Shown here in pieces: positions 24,055-39,173 of a stretch of 64,000 nucleotides of DNA. The notes under the pieces were generated by a model. It saw only the letters and a program-made list of their open reading frames with translations. It did not search any database and was not told the origin of the DNA. Made by a program: the position numbers and the translations under genes. Location: contig NC_135244.1 in assembly GCF_947623445.1 (NCBI RefSeq), positions 24,428,860 to 24,492,859 on the forward strand, written 5' to 3'. This stretch comes from Clavelina lepadiformis. Lineage: Eukaryota > Chordata > Ascidiacea > Aplousobranchia > Clavelinidae. Position 1 is the first letter of the stretch. Every line of letters begins with the position of its first letter.

Positions 24055-27000
24055 ATGCGTGTGATAAATATTTTAAGCATCGGTTTCGTGTATTTTGTGC
24101 TGGCCAGTGCAGAGTTGATCAACGAAGATGTGAATAGGGTCATAGACCTCCGATCCCATCTGGTTAAGGTCACAACTACTGTGACCTTAAGAAACAGGGG
24201 TGGCCCAGTGTCAGAGTTCAAGTTCATCGTTGACCCAACACACAACAAGCAGCTGGCACATATCTCATTCACACAGGTTGGTTTCCATTAAAGTACCAGC
24301 AAATACGATCATTGAAGAATGTTTTTGTCACAATGTTCAGCGTTTCCACTTGATTAATTGGAATTGAAAGTTTGCCATCGACTTCATATCCGGTACTTTT
24401 CGGTCTCTATTGGCATTTTCCTATTTGATAATGTCTGTGATGTCACAATTACTTGCATGACTCATCACAGGCCGATGACGAGGGGAAAGTTCTGAAGAAA
24501 GTTTCTTCGGGGTCTGATGACAAATTATTCGCTGTTACCCTCCCATCCAAGCTTGAGAACGACGGAACTTTCCGATTTACTGCTGAAGAAGTTTACGCAA
24601 ACGCGCTGAGTCCATTTCCAAAGTAAGACAAATCAATCAGTGGAATAATGTAACCATGTTGTTTATGGGGCCTTGTTATTTAAATTCTAAAGCATTCTTT
24701 GAATTAAAACTCAGGGAAATCACTCAATCTCAGAACCAGCTGATGGTTTACCGTGGCAACCACTTCTACTACTCACCATACAAAAGTGACAGCCAGTCCA
24801 CTGCTGTTGAGCTGCCTTCAAAAACTGTTGAGAGTTTCACCAAGTTTGGAAATCCCGAGAAGGAAGAAACAACGATCAAATATGAAGGAACAAAAGATTT
24901 CGACAACGTCCCTCCTAACAGTCAGGTGGGTTAAATTAACAATATGATATCTATGGCCGTGGTATTCTAGCTGATTTCATTCTCGTACAGTTGCATGGAT
25001 TCCTAGACAGCGGTTTAAGGACGACTGTAAACGAGTGCAATTCGCATTATTCACCTTTTGTTTAGAACTCAATGAAAATTCACTTCGAGAACAACAACCC
25101 ATTCCTGACTGTGAGCCAATTGACTCGAGTTGTTGAAGTATCGCATTGGGGGAATATTGCTGTGGAGGAGTCCATCGATGTCCGGCACACAGGGGCTAAA
25201 CTCAAGGGCTCTTTCAGTCGCTATGACTACCAGAGAATGCCAAACAGTGGTGCGGCTTCTGTCAAATCTTTCAAGACAATTTTGCCCGCCGCTGCATCAG
25301 ATGTCTATTACAGGTTTGCTGATGGTCCGAGTAAATTTGTTAACTTAGCTGTGTAGGCAAAGTTTTACCAACATAGACATCAGCTAGTTGATGTTGCAAG
25401 CTGCTGATGGATGAACTGCATTTGAATCAAGCGTGGCCTGTTTATTGCAATGTTGGCAACTTGCCGGCCGTCGTAAACATTGAGCAGGAATGTCATTGGC
25501 TGACAACTAGCTCATCTCTGTCCCATTGACAGGACGATAAATACTCGACAATTTGCACTTGTGCACCACATAGTGTCCAATGTCACTCTCTGGTGTTTGT
25601 TGCAGGGACGAAATCGGCAACATATCGACGTCAAACCTTCTAAAGACGGATGATTCGGTGGAATTTGAGATTCGTCCTCGATACCCATTGTTTGGTGGTT
25701 GGAAGACTTTCTACTACTTCGGTTACAACCTGCCAAGCTACGTTCACATCTTCATCAGAGGTCGGTCGACAAAATCAAAACTTTCCACGATGATAAACTT
25801 CAATTTATTTCGTGTAAAATTCGCAAAAACATTGAACTCGGTACAAGTTGAAGTTGACGGCGGATGAATCTTATTCGCAGGTGACCTCCATGCGCTGAAG
25901 ATGAGGTTTGTGGATCACGTCATGGATGACCAGATGATCGAGGACTTCACTCTCAAGATCATCTTACCGGAGGGAGCAAAGTAATCTTTTATCCTGATCC
26001 GGGCATGCTGTCGTGACATAGAAATCAAAAGTGTTTTGTGTTCAGGAATATCAAACTTGACACCCCGTACCCCGCCGAGCGGCTTCCAGACCAACTTCAC
26101 CACACCTACCTCGACACGGTGGGACGACCAGTGATCATTGTGAGGAAGTCGAACCTGGTTGAGCAGCATATTGAAGACTTTGTCGTGAGTTTGGTGCAAG
26201 GAAATGGGCAACATAGACATCAAAATATTTATCCTCGATTACTCTGCAGCTCTCGTACAACTTCAATCGGATGTTGCTGCTCCAGGAGCCTCTGCTCATC
26301 TCTGCAGCTTTCTTCCTCCTCTTCTTCACCGTCCTCATCATTGTTCGACTTGACTTCTCCATCGCCTACGACCAGGCATCCGAGGCCAAAATGAGAGTCC
26401 AGGGAGTCATAGAACAGGTTTGTGACTGCGTAATGAGTCGCCATAGGAACAGTGATAACCGGAAGCATCTTCCATCCAGGTGCAAGCTCTCCAGGCGAGG
26501 AGGGAGAAATGCTACGAAGCGTACGAGGCAGCCGTGTCAAAGTACAAGGTTGGTCAAATGACAATTATTTGTTTGGTAGTCGATGACGTAAATCAAGTTG
26601 AGTTATGGCTTGTAGGCATCCAAGGACCATACGACATTCGTGAACACGAGAAAATCAATCGAAAAAGACCACAAGGAGGCGACAAACAACATCCAACAAC
26701 TGGTGATGAAGGTCCGGGAAGATGCGATTGACACCGCGGACAAGGTAAGTCAAAGCATTGACTCATCCGGATTCTTTTGTGACTTTGTGAGGTTTAATTG
26801 ATCAGTCGAGTCTGATCCTGTCTCCGAGGAAGGAATTGATCGCGAGTTTGATTAAAGAGGAACAGGCAAAGCATAGAAAGTCAGGCAATAATGAAAGGAG
26901 AAAGAAGTGTGCGATTGTTTCAGTCAACGAAGTGTTTGATGTCTATACCAGGCCTCAGTACCTCAAGATCAAGCTAGCTGTGGTGAGCTTAGACAGAGCA

Positions 27001-27264
27001 ACAGAGATGCTTGATAGTGGGCAGCAGGAAAACTTCTGTTTAACTTAAGTTGAATTGTTTTATCTTTGAGTAAAGGTTGGGAACCTGAACCACATTGATG
27101 GGACTTTGAGGGACAAATACTCGAGCATGATGCAACTTGCTGAGAAGCTGATCAGTAAGAAGGTGTCCCGCGACCAGTACGTGGACCAAAGTGGGAAACT
27201 CAACAAATCCATCGACGATTTGAAGGAAAAAGCGTCGGAAACTGTCGACAATCTTCTTGTTTGA
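24055..27264 (+). CDS. RPN1: RPN1 (ribophorin I), oligosaccharyltransferase subunit (11 exons)
   Basis: RPN1 is a type I membrane subunit of the oligosaccharyltransferase complex of the rough ER and helps present substrates for N-glycosylation. Exons: 24055-24276, 24471-24622, 24715-24925, 25066-25313, 25606-25760, 25881-25980, 26046-26184, 26250-26417, 26480-26548, 26616-26744, 27076-27264, in frame, 593 residues (human 607). Seen: signal peptide ([16 protein letters not shown]), luminal domain with family blocks [50 protein letters not shown], a single membrane segment ([17 protein letters not shown], about residues 424-445), and a cytosolic coiled-coil tail ending SETVDNLLV. The start codon follows a TTTGCAG acceptor 20 bp upstream, so the 5' UTR is probably spliced. 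Confidence 0.96.
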
Positions 27265-28238
27265 ATTAGTCTTGTGCTTTGTCTCGCTCGAAAGAATTTG
27301 TCTTGTTTAAAAAATTTCCAAATTTATTCGGTTGCATTTTGTAAGTTTGTTATCGGAAGCCACAAAATTTTGAAGCTGTGATTGCGAGTGGTGTGTGCTT
27401 ATGTCAGCAGAGCCAGCAGCAAAGTTGAATGAAGCCTTTAAATCCCTGGTAGCTCGTATCGGCATATGGGCTCCACTTTGATAATTAACACTGATCCCTG
27501 TTGCAGACGAGATAATTTACAAAACAAGAATTTACTTCTCATAGGTCTAAAATGCACAGAGGTGGGTGGTCGGTTCCGGTGTTATTTCAAAAAAGTAGTT
27601 CGGTACGTTTTGAAGGACGGATTCTGTTGCAAGTGCAATTTTTGCTACAAATATTACCCCGGTTTAAAAAGTATGTGAACTCACTCCTTGCGAGTTTACT
27701 GGACATCTGTAGATTAAAAAACTACAAATCGCTAAAATTGGCGCTAAGGTCATCATTTAAATCCCTAGTTGAAATTCTTCTAAAAACCTTGATAAGTGAT
27801 TGATTCTCCGCTATTTTCTAGAAGTACCGCCCATATTTGAAAATAAACCACTCCTCAATGATTTTGATAACTCTGCAAGGAATGGTGGAGAATGCGACTA
27901 CTATGAAGTAGTCCACCGGTCCTGCGTTGTCACCAACCACTAGATCTAACCACAAGCAGGTAGTATTATTAATGTTTATTCAATGTTAAATGTGCGGCAA
28001 TTCACCAAGCAGCATGAAAGGTAAATCGATTTTGCTGTGAGAAAAAGTTAAACAAAGGTGCTTATGACACCAATATGACGCAATAATTTATAAAATGGCA
28101 ACAAATATTGTTTAAAAAGATTAAAACATTTCTCACAGAAAGAAAGATTGAAAATTGCACTATGGCATAGAAATCTATAGAACAGCAAAGAAGAACAATA
28201 ATAGAAACTTGCAGGGGTGGATTCATTGAGCTAAGGTA
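27265..28238. other. Convergent spacer between RPN1 and HDHD5
   Basis: Just under 1 kb between the two stop codons. Positions 27553-27700 match the reverse complement of 62569-62770 (see repeat entries). A short frame starting ATGTCAGCAGAGCC at 27401 ends after about 25 codons and is probably chance. Confidence 0.5.
27553..27700 (+). repeat. Dispersed repeat copy, partner of 62569-62770
   Basis: Shares with the reverse complement of 62569-62770 the order GAGGTGGG, GGTTCCGGT, AAAAAGTGGTTCG (here AAAAAAGTAGTTCGGTA), then a GCAAGTGC-like stretch and ACCCCGGTTTAAA. Spacing is kept with small gaps. In one frame it reads two Cys-x2-Cys-like groups (CCKCNFC), reminiscent of a BED-type zinc finger of hAT transposases, but this is weak. 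Confidence 0.5.
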
Positions 28239-30772
<2,534 letters not shown>

Positions 30773-31827
30773 GTTTTAATTCAAAAATTATTTTTGGGAA
30801 GGAGTTAATGTCACTGCAGGAAAATTTATACATATAAACCAAAACCCCAAGTACTTGTAATTGAACCTAAATCCTGTGAGATGAAAGAAGTTTATGACAA
30901 AAATCTTCAACATAAAAATTACATAAAGCAAGATATATGTTATTTTAGTAACTGTCCATCAAATGCAACTTCTACACCCCAAAGTCTTCTATGACAACTG
31001 ATGGCCTGAATTGGGGTATCGTAGCTGATTAAAACAATCCATGGTGTTTTAATATAACTGGGTTTTCTGTGTTTCAAAGTTTAACTGGATTTGATATGAT
31101 GTGAACCATGAAATCAAGCATCAAACAAAACTTCCACCAAACAATCAAAGCATCACACGACGTCTGCATAATGGTGACTTGTCCATGATACAGAATATAT
31201 CCATAATACCATACACTCAGCTAACACTTGTACAACATGCAATTTCTAACTATTCTTGTTATAGTGACTTGAACAGGTCTACACATGTAGTCTACACATA
31301 TATACGTCGATCAGTGTTACCATCAATTTCTGGAAGTTTGTGAAATGATTTTCTAATGGCTGTCACTGTATCACTCAAAGAAAATCTGGCTGTTGGCTAC
31401 AGGGCTATTTTTCAGCTCCGTTCTAAGCAAATGTTATGACATAACCAATCTGCAGTGTTTGGCAATAACGCGCTGAAGTGCAGTATTTATGCGGCGGCAT
31501 ACTTAGGGTACATTAATGTGCACAATTACAAGCACTTAGACAATCAATCATGGGCACGGTTTTATGCATTTTTACATGATTTATCGCATGTTTATAACAG
31601 AGAGGTCATACAGAGTCACAGGGGCTTGTTAAAGCATCAAAACCTGCACCTGACAGCTTGCGAGCGCAAACTTTTATCTTTTTTTGACCCTAAGACCTTG
31701 TCGAAAACAAAGCTCAAAATAATTACTTGTAGTGTAGATTTACTAGCCTAAATTATCTAAATCTAGATAGCTATTTAACTGAAAATAACTAAAACCAACG
31801 CTTTGTATAGGTTATATTCTTTTTCCG

Positions 31828-31938
31828 GGTCTAGTGCATAAGTGCACAACCAGATGACGTCATAAATTGAGTAGCTGGGGTCTAGCAAAGGCAAGGCATG
31901 CAAAGGAATCTTGTGGTTGTGCACTTCTATATTAGACG
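31828..31938. mobile_element. MITE copy 2 (GTCTAGTATAC family)
   Basis: Ends GGGTCTAGTGCATAAGTGC and, reverse complemented, GTCTAATATAGAAGTGCAC; after the left end comes ACAACCAGATGACGTCA, closely matching copies at 22118 and 54111. The internal GTAGCTGGGGTCTAGC is also shared. Confidence 0.75.
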
Positions 31939-32154
31939 CATGAGTTAGCCTAGTTGCCTAGAACTGCTTAAAGGTCACCAGAGATTGGGAGAAAATTCTA
32001 TAAGGCTTGGCCAACCGCCAATTAATTGTTTGCACGCAACCGCTTGTAGGCCTAGTTCTGCTTTAACCTCAGAATCAATCAATCAATGCTTTAACTACAG
32101 GTTATACCAAAAGAAAAGACAAATTTTATCGCAAATCAAGGAGACGAAACTTAC

Positions 32155-32438
32155 TTCTGCAACTCAATCTCCTCACTGAAAGGTAAAAGACTGGTGCTAC
32201 GTAACAAAGGGTAGCGGAAGGATGACCCCCAGTAACCCCATTTTGACATACCGATGAAAAACGCCTCTGCGAATTGACCAATCACAACAGAGATATTGCG
32301 CAAGTCATTCGAGCGCGATGATCCAGCTGTTTTCTTAAATAAAAGAGAAATTGCGACAGATAGTGGATGAATTCCGTTGACCACTTGCACATTTAATGAC
32401 GTTTGTGGTGATGATGTGACGATTACGTCACGAGTCAC
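32155..32438 (-). CDS. Possible first exon of an unidentified gene
   Basis: A minus-strand frame of about 94 codons begins MTRDVIVTSSPQTSL and runs into a strong donor (GTAAGTTTC immediately after ...EEIELQ). No family is recognised and no following exon could be placed to its left before HDHD5 exon 1. It may be a lone coding exon, an upstream exon of HDHD5, or chance. Confidence 0.25.
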
Positions 32439-33449
32439 GAGTTGTTTTGAAATGTTTGGAATTTAATTTGGGATATTGAAATTCATTTGTTTACCAGATT
32501 TGAGTTTTCCTTAATGACGTCAGATAATTTCCTCGCTTGAACTAGCTTGCCACATATATATACTGTTGTAATGTTTACGATCTCCCCTTTTCCCTTTTAC
32601 CGTCTCACGTGCTACTGAGCGTGATGTAACATTCAGCAAGCTTTGCCCGAAGGTGAAAGCCTTCGTGTCTGATAATAAATAAAAATGGGAACTTTATAAG
32701 TTAGTAATTTGTATAGACAGAATCAAGCAACTAACAGCATTGTCACGCAAATTTGAGAAATGAGAACTCATCAATCGAAGCAGAAGCAAAACAAGTCACC
32801 AACCATCAATCGTCCTCGCTCATATATCAACAATTACCGCCAGCATATGCGGACTTTATGACAGATAGGTTCCTTGTGTAATACTTCACACGAGTAGTGC
32901 ACAAGCGAACTATTAATTGTCATAATGACTTAAAAAAAGTATTTGTTCTTTTTCGTCTAAAATGGACAATCGACCATTTTGTCAAACTATTTGCACCTGC
33001 CCAGTAACAAGCTTACGCGAAACACTGGACAAGAAAACTGAAATTTAACTTTTGTGCTTTTCATCACAAAGCTTTCGCAAACGAGTCGATACATTGCATA
33101 ATTTTGATATTTTCTCCAATTACCACAAAGTTGAAAGCTTGATTGCGATTGAAGTAATATGCCATAAGTGCAAAAATCTTATTCATTACAAGTTGATCTG
33201 ACAAGTTTCGGGCATAAATCCTTGTCCTTTTTCCGAGAAATATAAACAAATAAATCATACAAGTTATTTCGCAATGAAGATACGGAGGTGCTCCGCCCGA
33301 AAGTAGCTGCGCAAAAACGCGCTAAATTTAAACCTTGCAGACAACTAAGACACGAATAGAAAATACAAAGTGTGACAATAAAATCTATACCGATATATGA
33401 CGCGAGGACGTTGTTGAGAAATAAGAGAAGAAGTGATGATACTATAAGC

Positions 33450-34090
33450 AATCTTTGACAGGGCGGAGAAGAATGACAAACAAGGAGGAAGGATTTGCCA
33501 CATCGCCCGCACTGAAACAGGCGGAGAAGTTCAAGTACATGGGATTGTACGTCACGAGCGATGAGAGGCAGAACACCGAATCAAAAGCCCGGATTGACAA
33601 AGCAAGCGCAGTCATGCGTGAGCTTCCACGCTCGGTCGTCATGAAGCGAGAGCTTTCTAAGACTGCATAGCTCTCAATCTGTAAGTCAGTGTTCGTCCAG
33701 TTCTCACCTACGGTCATGAATCATGGACCGTGCAATCACGGGTACACGCTTCGGAAATGGGATTTTTAAGAAGGTTTCTGGTGTAACGATTTTAGATCAA
33801 ATGCGTAGCACCAAAATCCGTAAATATCTAAATGTTGGGCCCCCACTTCTTCGAATGAGAGACCCCAACTACGATGGTTTGGTGATGTCACCAGAATGCC
33901 GCAAGCTTGCACACCGAGTCATGCTTACCACAACAACCGGTAATTACCAACGGGTCGACCAAGAACTGGGTGATACGGTTACATCAATGACCTGTCCTGG
34001 TCACGACTTAGTACACTTACGCCTTTAGACGAACTTTCAGACGTGGAGAAAGATCGCGAACCAACTATTCACCTGGAGTTCCTACCCCAC
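33450..34090 (+). mobile_element. LINE 3' fragment (non-LTR retrotransposon, end of ORF2)
   Basis: Reads EKFKYMGLYVTSDERQN, ARIDKASAVMREL then, in shifted frames, SVFVQFS, LRWFGDV and RMP, the usual order after the reverse transcriptase domain in animal LINEs (F-x-YLG, RI-x-KA, LTYG-x-E-x-W, LRWFGHV-x-RM, GRPRT). At least two frame changes and stops occur within 600 bp, and the 5' end is missing, so it is a 5'-truncated dead copy. The clade cannot be set from this piece. Confidence 0.75.
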
Positions 34091-34113
34091 GAGAGAGAGA
34101 GAGAGAGAGAGGA
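34090..34113. repeat. (GA)n microsatellite
   Basis: Eleven GA units directly after the LINE coding remnant; followed by GATGATGA-type short repeats that may be the element tail. Confidence 0.9.
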
Positions 34114-34619
34114 AAGATTTGCAATGATGATGACACCGTTGGATAAAGATGATGACGTAATGATAAAGATCAAATAGCTCAGGGCACTGACTATATAGGG
34201 GTGGGTCTAGTTGTAAAGTTTAACTAAAATTGAAGAAGATTTTGAAAATTCATTGAAAAAATGATCGAATTCAATTGTTTAATGAGGGGGACTTCGTGGA
34301 TCTTTCATTTATTTTTACTTTTTTGTAAGATTTTGAAGTTTTCATCATCATTTAAATGTTTAAAGGTCGATGCATGTGGGGCCGATATTCGGACAATACG
34401 ATACAAAAACATCAAAAAATAAACGGGGAAAAATATGTGTAAAAATAAAAATTGTGGAAAAATATTGTGGTTTCATTCTCACGATGACGTAATTTTATTA
34501 GAACAGCAAAATAAAATAGAATTTCTTTTCAATAACAATTGCTCGATATTTTTTAACATTGGCTGTGAGAACGGAAAGAAAGATGCTTGCCTTGTCATAG
34601 CAAAACAAGAGGAAAATAT

Positions 34620-34720
34620 GTTGGCAGACAATCAACGAATAGGAAAAAATGGCAAAGCTCGGAATCTAAAAACGTGCAATGCGTTAAGTGTACAGTGGTG
34701 CTATAACGAAGCGAGGTTAG
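34620..34720 (+). repeat. Old dispersed repeat, second-half copy
   Basis: AATAGGAAAAAATGGCAAAG and TAAAAACGTGCAATGC followed by GTGGTGCTATAACGA parallel AGTAGGAAAAAGTGGCAAAG, TTAAAACATGCAAG and ATTGTGCTATAAGATGG at 38350-38425. Confidence 0.5.
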
Positions 34721-35788
34721 CCACCAAACCCAATAAATGTTTACATTGACAAAAATCACTATTAACTAAAACAATAAGAACACAAACACACCATAACAAA
34801 ATTACTGAAATTTAATAATTTAATCGAAACAGACAAGATGAATGAAGAGAATAGACTTGCGAGGAGTTGCTGATGTGAACATGGATGGCTGAAATAAAAC
34901 CTCACCAAAAGAAACAACATCATACGGATCAGGATCCTGTTTCTTGTGGCCATTGTATCAGGGCTCTCGGGTGCACAAGAAGCATGACAACTAATATAAA
35001 ATTATAGGATGACCTCAACGATCCCGCAAAGAGCACAATTCCGTATAAGCTACAGTAAAAATAACAAAAGCTCGTTTAAATCCAAAGCTAAATAGGTCAT
35101 GTTATGCGACAACAGCATAGTATAGCGCAACGCATAATATAACGCCTATATTTGTTTTGTTGAGCTGTTTCTGATCAACGACTGCGGATAACTTGGTATC
35201 ATTTTATTGGCAAATAACATGTGCCGAAGCTCAGGCATAACTTGACGTGGAGAGACGTCTCAAAAGATCGTCTGCATGCCTCTTTGTCTGAAAGATGACT
35301 GTCTTGAAATTACAACAAGGAACGAAGAGAAATAATGTTTGGGCAAATAAACGTGGTGCCCTGCCGCCACCTAGCGGATATGGTGATGAACACTATATAA
35401 CACTTTCCTTCCTTCGAAAAAGTGAAACGTGGTACGCAATTTATCACTAGATAAATAATAAAACTACTGAGTTAATGAAAACATAGAGGGAGGAAGGAAA
35501 CAGTAAAGAGAAAGTTATCGATCTTACGTCGGCAATTTTAGACATTTGGAAACCAATGTAGGCTATGCCATATGACACAATATACGGCAAAACCGTAAAC
35601 AATAAGGTTAAACAAGTTTCATGTTTACGCTACTATGCAGGCGTGATAAAAAGGTAGCAACAACTGCGAACCATCAAAGCTACAGCTCGAGCCCCGGTAA
35701 CCGAGATCGCCTTTGTGCAAGTTCCGTTTATCAAAGCATTTTTTATTTTATTTTTTTTTCTGTTTTCCCCGAACTTGAAACTGTCCAC

Positions 35789-35880
35789 CAGGTCCACTAA
35801 GAGCAAGTGTCGTTACTGCCTTGCCCAAGGCAATTACAACGGTATGGCGCCACTGGGTATCAAACACAGAACCTGGGCCG
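35789..35880. repeat. SINE-like fragment
   Basis: CCACCAGGTCCACTAAGA, TTGCCCAAGGCAATTAC and CACTGGGTATCAAACACAG recall tRNA-derived SINE wording and resemble 20900-21190 in part. No target duplication seen. Confidence 0.3.
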
Positions 35881-38274
35881 CGTATTGCTGCTGATGCTGT
35901 ATTTCATTTTCTTTTGTCGTATTGCTTTGGAAGAAAAGTTATTATTAAGGTTTTTTAAAAGTTACAAAGAAGATAAAGATACGCTTATCTTTATTTTAGC
36001 CAATATAGCTTTTGAAAGTTATTCGACAAAAATAGTCCATGAAGTGGTTATATGATTTAGTACAATGATTTACGATTTATTTTACCTTTTCAATTAAGAC
36101 ATCACGTCACGCTTAACTGATTTCTTCTGTTTTGCGACGTCTGTTTGTCACGTGACAATTTCCTCGTGACAGTGAGGAAAGTTTTTACAGAAATCTCCTG
36201 AATATTTATCCACTTTAATCGGTTTTCCACTGTAGGATCCATTGTTTAATTGTAAGAGCAGGTGATATATGAAGGGTTGTTACTGTTGATTGGAGTTGAT
36301 AACCTTGTTAATAGCGTTGGTATTAGTAGCAATAGGTAGTTAGCTGGTATGCTGGTGGTACTTTGGTTTCTTGCAGTGGTCCATGTGGCATAGACTGAAC
36401 TTGCTTGGGAATTTTTGCTTTTAACCGTTGGTTTCAGCGCATTGTGAATTGTTTTTTCATTTTGCTGGGGAGTGCGACAGAGCTTCACTGCAAAGTATAA
36501 CTTCCATCAATAACTCGCTTGCTGACGCTTTTGTTCAGAGATTGTGGGTTGGTGGCGAAGTTCTCGAATGAATTGAATGTCACTTCCGGTCTGTATTTCT
36601 AAGCAGAATTCGCTAGCGCAGTTGTTCAGGTGTGCAACTGCTTGCCAAGTGCGTGCATATTTAAGCTGACACTTAGTCTAACAATGTAACAAAATTTCCA
36701 GTGGACTCGATAAATTTTCATCGGTTCTTATCGAAAATTGCTCAATCATATCATTTATGGCTGAATGGGTTGATGCTTGCTCATTCGTCACTCTTCAATG
36801 ATTATAAACACTTTCCAAAGTTTTTCTTGTGATTTTTTTGCTGCTCTGATTAGCTCTATGTCTTTACTTCAAGTTTTGCTGGACTGCAGAGTATGGCCGT
36901 TTTCAGCAAGATCTTGCGTGTGCCAAATAACCAAATATGAGAAGTTTAGGTGTTCAAAAATACTCAAACGCAACCACACAGTAATATACAAGGTTGGCCT
37001 TGTTCAATCTTTGAATCAAGTGCATGTGTAGAAGTTTGTCCACGCCATTGTTTGCAAAATTGTGCGCCTTAATATACGACGCTGAAGCTGGTGAAAAGCA
37101 TTATTGGATGGTCCTAGCCTATGCCAAACTCTGCAGTCGGGTGTTTTGTGCGAAGTGGAAAGCAAGCACCGGTAGCTAATATACATTTTCCTGAATGAAA
37201 TCGCAGATTAGGGAGTGAGTTTAGGCTATTTATTTCGCCCCAAACTAATGCAGCTTACACAATGTCAAGTGTGCAAAAAGTTCAAGCCAATTAATTTATT
37301 TTGGGTTTAGAGCTACCAGGAAATACAGACCAGCATGCCACATCCTCTTGCTCATGTAGCTTTCATGTCCAAATGATGCGACTTTTTATTTTTAAAAATT
37401 TGTGCAGCAACAACGCCCATGCTGTGCTGCATAACCGGCACGATTTGCAATCTTTATTCTCAGAAACCTTTTGCAATCTATACTCACAATTATTGATGTT
37501 GCTTGAAGTTTTCGTTTTTTGTGATCTTGCTCAAACTAGGAAGGGTTTAACCTGATCACGAACCAATTCGCAAATTGGAATTGTTCCAGAATGTTTTTAG
37601 ATTTATGTTTTGTTCAAGTTATTAGGTTGAGATTGTTTGACTAGGGCCCATACATTGAATTATTTTGCGACTCAAACCCAATATGCCCAGCCATAGATTC
37701 AAGTCTTATATAGTGCATCTGACAAATTTACCAATAAATGACTTTTATTTAATTTTGCTGCTCACCAAGACATGCTGCCACATTATACACTGGATAGAGA
37801 AAATGCCAATAAAATTGTCCATGAATGACATACCAAAGTTTTATATAAAGTCAAAAAAAGATTTGTTTTTCATTTGTTACCCCCAGAACTTAATTTATAA
37901 CCACATGGAGAGCCATTTATTCTAGTCACTGCATCCCTGTGAAGTAGCAGCTGTTTGTGCATCAGCGCTTTCCCTGCTCTAGATGTTGCCCTATTAAATG
38001 CTGCACGTTTCCAGTGTTCATTGGTCAGCCCCCATATGGGATTTTCTTACAATGATAGGTCTCAGGCATGTTTTGTGGATAATGTGTTGCTTGATGATGT
38101 ACCAGTGGCTCTTAAAACTGGCTTTAGTGGGTCGCTCTCCTGCGGGGATCAAAAAAGAACAATGGGTTTTGTTTGGTTCTGAATTTTAACGAAGGAGTTG
38201 GTGAATGCTTGCACCAAGCTCGTGGTGTTCGGCAATATCCTTTAAAGTTGGCTGACGTTAGGTGTTGTAATTGT

Positions 38275-38430
38275 TTTGTATTGTTTATTTTTCGCCATTA
38301 ACTGTGCGGGGCGAAAGTTACGATGCTAACCGTGGTAGTTGTTAAGGAGTAGGAAAAAGTGGCAAAGCCCAAGGGCTTAAAACATGCAAGATAGCAATAA
38401 TAGAATTGTGCTATAAGATGGTATGACAAA
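38275..38430 (+). repeat. Old dispersed repeat, longest copy
   Basis: Starts ATTGTTTATTTTTCGCCATT and continues AACTGTGCGGGGCGAAAG. About 85% like the reverse complement of 968-1020 over 58 bp. A shorter match is the reverse complement of 21577-21640. The second half matches 34620-34720. Confidence 0.6.
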
Positions 38431-39173
38431 ATATGCACATTCTAGAATAACGACTCCTTAAAACCATCGCAAAAGATTAGATTCATATTTTCAAATTTTT
38501 ATGAATGCCAGGAGCTGCTTGGTAATTACAAATCTCATTGACACGCAGTCAGTCATGTTGAAAAGTTGCAAAACCAAGCACTGTGCTTTCAGTCGTTTCG
38601 AATTAAATCACATCGTGTCAATTTGCCAACCTTTACCTTGTACTTGGTCCCGTTGCTGCCCCATTGTAAAGGTGAATATAAAGCACTGCTGGGGCTTAGT
38701 CTTTGGAAGGAATCATTTTGTGGTTGTTAAATATTCTGTGTTTCCTGGTTTTATGTCGTTCATTTGTGGCTGATTTTCGTATGATATTTTGATTTTCTTT
38801 GCAAGCAATCGTAAATTGTTTGCAGCGATTTACTTTTAAGCCGACAACTTTGATCGATAGTAACACCGCGACACTCTTATGTTGATGTCAGAGAGCACAG
38901 TGTTGTGTCTATGTTCAAAAAAATGTGATGTCAGTAAACATGTGAAAACGCAGGTCCTGTCCATGTAGCACTCATGGGAAAGCGTGCTGCTGAAATGCTT
39001 AATTCCCCTTCACTATCTGCTCTACAATCACCTTGTTATCAGTCAAACCCAAATACAGCAAATGCAATTTTCGCTTGTGTTCTGGTTCAAATTTTTTGTA
39101 ATATTGGGAATTAAGTTGATTTAATTTCATTTTTTTTTTTTTGAGGTTGAACTTAAACAAAACAACCGTTCTC

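Larger units (their letters stand above)
30773..39173. other. Gene-poor, repeat-rich spacer (8.4 kb)
   Basis: Between the divergently oriented HDHD5 and the helical-protein gene. Recognised content: MITE copy 2 (31828-31938), a possible minus-strand exon (32155-32438), a LINE 3' fragment (33450-34090) with a GA microsatellite, dispersed-repeat pieces (34620-34720, 38275-38430) and a SINE-like piece (35789-35880). The remaining AT-rich sequence, including 36-38 kb, shows no supported gene. Confidence 0.5.

Noticed and set aside
26836-27048. Frame within RPN1 giving an extra basic segment
   Set aside because: Joining 26744 directly to 27076 gives an in-frame coiled-coil tail that lines up with known RPN1; this stretch is intronic.
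37955-38182. 75-codon frame, possible exon
   Set aside because: No splice context or family; overlapping frames of similar length exist on the same strand.
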